Assembly (NCBI GenBank): GCA_965146665.1
Contig: CBCTHE010000006.1
Coordinates: 124,001-188,000, forward strand
DNA length: 64,000 nt
Source of the DNA: Ructibacterium sp965146665
GTDB taxonomy: Bacteria; Bacillota; Clostridia; Monoglobales; Monoglobaceae
Reading direction: 5' to 3'
A program made the position numbers and the translations under genes. This document shows positions 63,540 through 64,000 of the stretch, in pieces. The number at the start of each line of letters is the position of its first letter. The first letter of the stretch is position 1. Below the pieces are notes generated by a model. It was not told the origin of the DNA and ran no database searches. It worked only from the letters and a program-made list of their open reading frames with translations.

Positions 63540-64000
63540 ATGAAAAAACTGCATAAAGTATTAAATAGCCAACGGGTTATTGCACTTGTTCTGAGCGTTG
63601 CAATGCTGATCTCTCTGGGCATGCCGTTTTCGGCTATGGCGCTCGAAGAGGGGGCTTCCGGCACAGAGGTCAGTGATGAAACGCTATCCAGCACAGGAGA
63701 GGATTTGGATGGTGCTGCAGAAACGCAGCCATCCGATGATAAGACGGATAAAGCACAAGCGGACGCAGCCGGGAGTATCCCGGCTGCGGAGCTGGAACCT
63801 GCTGCGAATGGTATAGCGGCAGAGCCGACAGAGGAAAGCAATGCGGTTAAGAACGAGGAGGACAGCGCTGCGGTGGAACTGGCGGCGAGCGGCGAGGAAA
63901 CTTTGGAACCATATTTTGATTTCGATTCCTATGACTGGTCTGACCCGGCCGAGTATCTCAATGAGCTGGCCCGGGAAAAGTATAAGTATTGGGATAAGAA
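63540..64000 (+). CDS. Start of another secreted protein, cut by the window edge
   Basis: An ATG at 63540 with GAGAGGT nine bases upstream opens a frame that runs off the window (153 residues visible). The signal peptide MKKLHKVLNSQRVIALVL with a hydrophobic core and cleavage near SAMAL is followed by a low-complexity, acidic, Ala/Glu/Ser-rich stretch of about 80 residues, then FDFDSYDWSDPAEYLNE. Position 26 bases after the SLH paralogue implies the same operon. The linker-like N-terminus is like that of other large surface enzymes in the window, but the domain that follows is not visible. Confidence 0.75.
   Translation, partial: MKKLHKVLNSQRVIALVLSVAMLISLGMPFSAMALEEGASGTEVSDETLSSTGEDLDGAAETQPSDDKTDKAQADAAGSIPAAELEPAANGIAAEPTEESNAVKNEEDSAAVELAASGEETLEPYFDFDSYDWSDPAEYLNELAREKYKYWDK

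Overview
The window reads as a chromosomal segment of an anaerobic, carbohydrate-degrading member of the Clostridia (Bacillota). The signs are Gram-positive lipoprotein and Sec signal peptides, S-layer homology (SLH) surface proteins, LplB/YtcP-type sugar ABC transporters, membrane-bound YesN-like AraC regulators, a reverse rubrerythrin beside a PerR-like regulator, strong GGAGG ribosome binding sites and typical U-tract terminators. I see no rRNA, tRNA, CRISPR array, insertion sequence or prophage. Species cannot be fixed from the sequence.

Layout. (1) 1-22400: a polysaccharide-utilisation region on the + strand. It holds the tail of a large glycoside hydrolase, a solute-binding lipoprotein with two permeases, a secreted protein with two related modules, a 2546-residue SLH-anchored heparinase II/III-like protein, a GH29 alpha-L-fucosidase, a second heparinase II/III-like protein without a signal peptide, and a 924-residue SLH protein. 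(2) 22401-30258: housekeeping genes: proB, citrate synthase, a PerR-like repressor, reverse rubrerythrin, proA, a TatD nuclease and a GGDEF protein. (3) 30259-38354: sugar metabolism: an AraC regulator, manA, an RpiB-family isomerase resembling the streptococcal unsaturated-uronate isomerase DhuI, rhaB, rhaA, an unassigned glycosidase-like protein, and a decayed helix-turn-helix gene. (4) 38355-45393: a minus-strand beta-mannan operon: ABC transporter, GH130 mannooligosaccharide phosphorylase, cellobiose 2-epimerase, GH130 mannosylglucose phosphorylase. (5) 45834-64000: a sensor-type AraC regulator, a GH88 unsaturated glucuronyl hydrolase with a secreted PL8 lyase, then a 2393-residue SLH/fibronectin-III surface protein, a 904-residue SLH paralogue of the region-1 protein, and the start of another secreted protein.

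How the genes may work together. The surface lyases (PL8 and the SLH-anchored heparinase-like protein) would cut a uronate-rich polysaccharide and leave unsaturated uronic ends. GH88 and the second heparinase-like protein, both without signal peptides, would process imported pieces, and the DhuI-like isomerase would take the released unsaturated sugar onward. GH29, RhaA/RhaB and the GH106-like enzyme point to fucose and rhamnose as companion sugars. The beta-mannan route is complete as far as mannose 1-phosphate and glucose.

The most notable observations are: a giant surface lyase built by tandem duplication of a block of about 355 residues; two promoters, upstream of the GH88-PL8 genes and of the giant SLH scaffold, that share -35, -10 and upstream boxes at identical spacing; and two divergent gene pairs (rpiB-like/rhaB and proA/tatD) whose core promoters physically overlap on opposite strands.
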